Part shown: positions 55,156-55,624 of the stretch, one piece after another
Layout of the letters: each line of letters begins with the position of its first letter
Numbering within the stretch: the stretch's first letter is position 1
DNA from: Arcicella sp.
GTDB lineage: Bacteria; Bacteroidota; Bacteroidia; Cytophagales; Spirosomataceae
Length of the DNA stretch: 55,624 nt
Reading direction: 5' to 3'
Assembly: GCA_025454855.1 (NCBI GenBank)
Contig: JALONS010000002.1
Coordinates: 1 to 55,624 of the forward strand
Position numbers and translations under genes: made by a program
The notes under the pieces: generated by a model
The model's database searches: none
What the model saw: only the letters and a program-made list of their open reading frames with translations
Told to the model about the DNA's origin: nothing

Positions 55156-55624
55156 TTAATTTCTACCCATTTTTTTAGCACTCTCTCTTAGCTTTATCTC
55201 AATTCTTTCTAATACCTTTTCACTATTTTTTAGCTTTTCAGCAGCTGCGGTATTTCCACTATTTAAAGTATTTTGTAAATCAGCTTTGATAGTTGTCCAT
55301 TTCTCTTTTTGTTGTAGTAACGCATTGTAATTTTGTTCTTCCTTAGCAGGGTCAAAATTTGAGTTAGACTGACTATTACTTTCTGACTGATTTGTTACAC
55401 TACGTGAAGTCTCGGACCTCTTTTTTGATTTTGTTTTTTCAACAGAATTTGTACTTTCGGTAAAAGTTTTCTCAACGGGCTTTTCTTCACGTTTTGATGA
55501 TTGATTTTCAGTTACAAAATCATCCTTTTCTTCTGGTGAAGTCAAAAGGTTTTTCTCATTTTCAAATTCTTTGGTAATAGTATCATTTGCTTTCACTAAT
55601 TCTAAAGAGTCTTTATTGACAAAC
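55156..55624 (-). CDS. Coiled-coil/low-complexity protein, N-terminus outside the window (partial)
   Basis: The minus-strand frame is open to the window edge; a GTG at 55596 gives 146 residues, but upstream codons (FVNKDSLELV) continue without a stop, so it is probably longer. The visible part has a Lys/Glu/Ser-rich disordered stretch and then a coiled-coil-like helix region (NALLQQKEKWTTIKADLQNTL … ERIEIKLRESAKK). No family is recognised. It converges on the WecA-type gene. Confidence 0.5.
   Translation of the reverse strand, partial: FVNKDSLELVKANDTITKEFENEKNLLTSPEEKDDFVTENQSSKREEKPVEKTFTESTNSVEKTKSKKRSETSRSVTNQSESNSQSNSNFDPAKEEQNYNALLQQKEKWTTIKADLQNTLNSGNTAAAEKLKNSEKVLERIEIKLRESAKKMGRN

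Overview
The window comes from a Bacteroidota chromosome, most likely a Cytophagales-type soil or freshwater bacterium (Spirosomataceae/Leadbetterellaceae-like; the genus cannot be fixed from sequence alone). The evidence is a low G+C content, a SusC/SusD pair, a protein with a gliding/type 9 secretion C-terminal domain, a TamB plus lipoprotein TamL pair, the FtsX–DUF3098 pair, almost no Shine-Dalgarno sequences, and several promoters of the Bacteroidota form TTG(n20)TAnnTTTG. No phage, insertion sequence, CRISPR array or rRNA is visible.

Layout. 1–4790 (+): end of a Bat-type membrane protein, a TPR protein, thiolase, purC, a STAS protein and ribonuclease Z. 4791–5537: a 750-base AT-rich gap whose last 280 bases hold a candidate structured RNA. 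5538–13050 (+): a nutrient-uptake locus of SusC (broken), SusD, a small lipoprotein, a Tat-exported PLP aminotransferase and an AEC-type permease. 13193–17218 (−): a T9SS-exported repeat protein and three tandem small membrane paralogues, one frameshifted. 17819–24048 (+): gltB and gltD. 24108–27080 (−): a LolD-type ATPase, an ALG10-like GT-C membrane protein and a membrane-anchored nuclease. 27168–30645 (+): a YhiN/BaiN flavoprotein and a repeat-rich surface protein. 30694–37173: a TPR protein (−), etfB-etfA, a bifunctional nuclease, ftsX and DUF3098 (+), then a large membrane protein and tRNA-Leu(CAA) (−). 37597–45854 (+): a LolA-like secreted protein, tamB (interrupted by TAG) and tamL. 45933–55085 (+): a tightly packed surface-polysaccharide operon (two polytopic proteins, three glycosyltransferases, two acyltransferases, a WecA/MraY-type initiating transferase). 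The window ends in a partial coiled-coil protein (−).

How genes work together. GltB/GltD make glutamate. The ETF pair and the thiolase fit acyl-CoA oxidation or acetyl-CoA metabolism. TamB/TamL serve the outer membrane. The last 9 kb build and modify a lipid-linked polysaccharide. The most unusual locus is SusCD with an exported PLP enzyme and a permease, preceded by the folded leader RNA; together they suggest uptake and periplasmic transamination of an amino compound.

Caution: three genes (SusC, one small paralogue, tamB) carry lesions, and one TPR gene lacks a normal start codon. Elsewhere these genes look intact, so each lesion is either a recent mutation or a sequence/assembly error.
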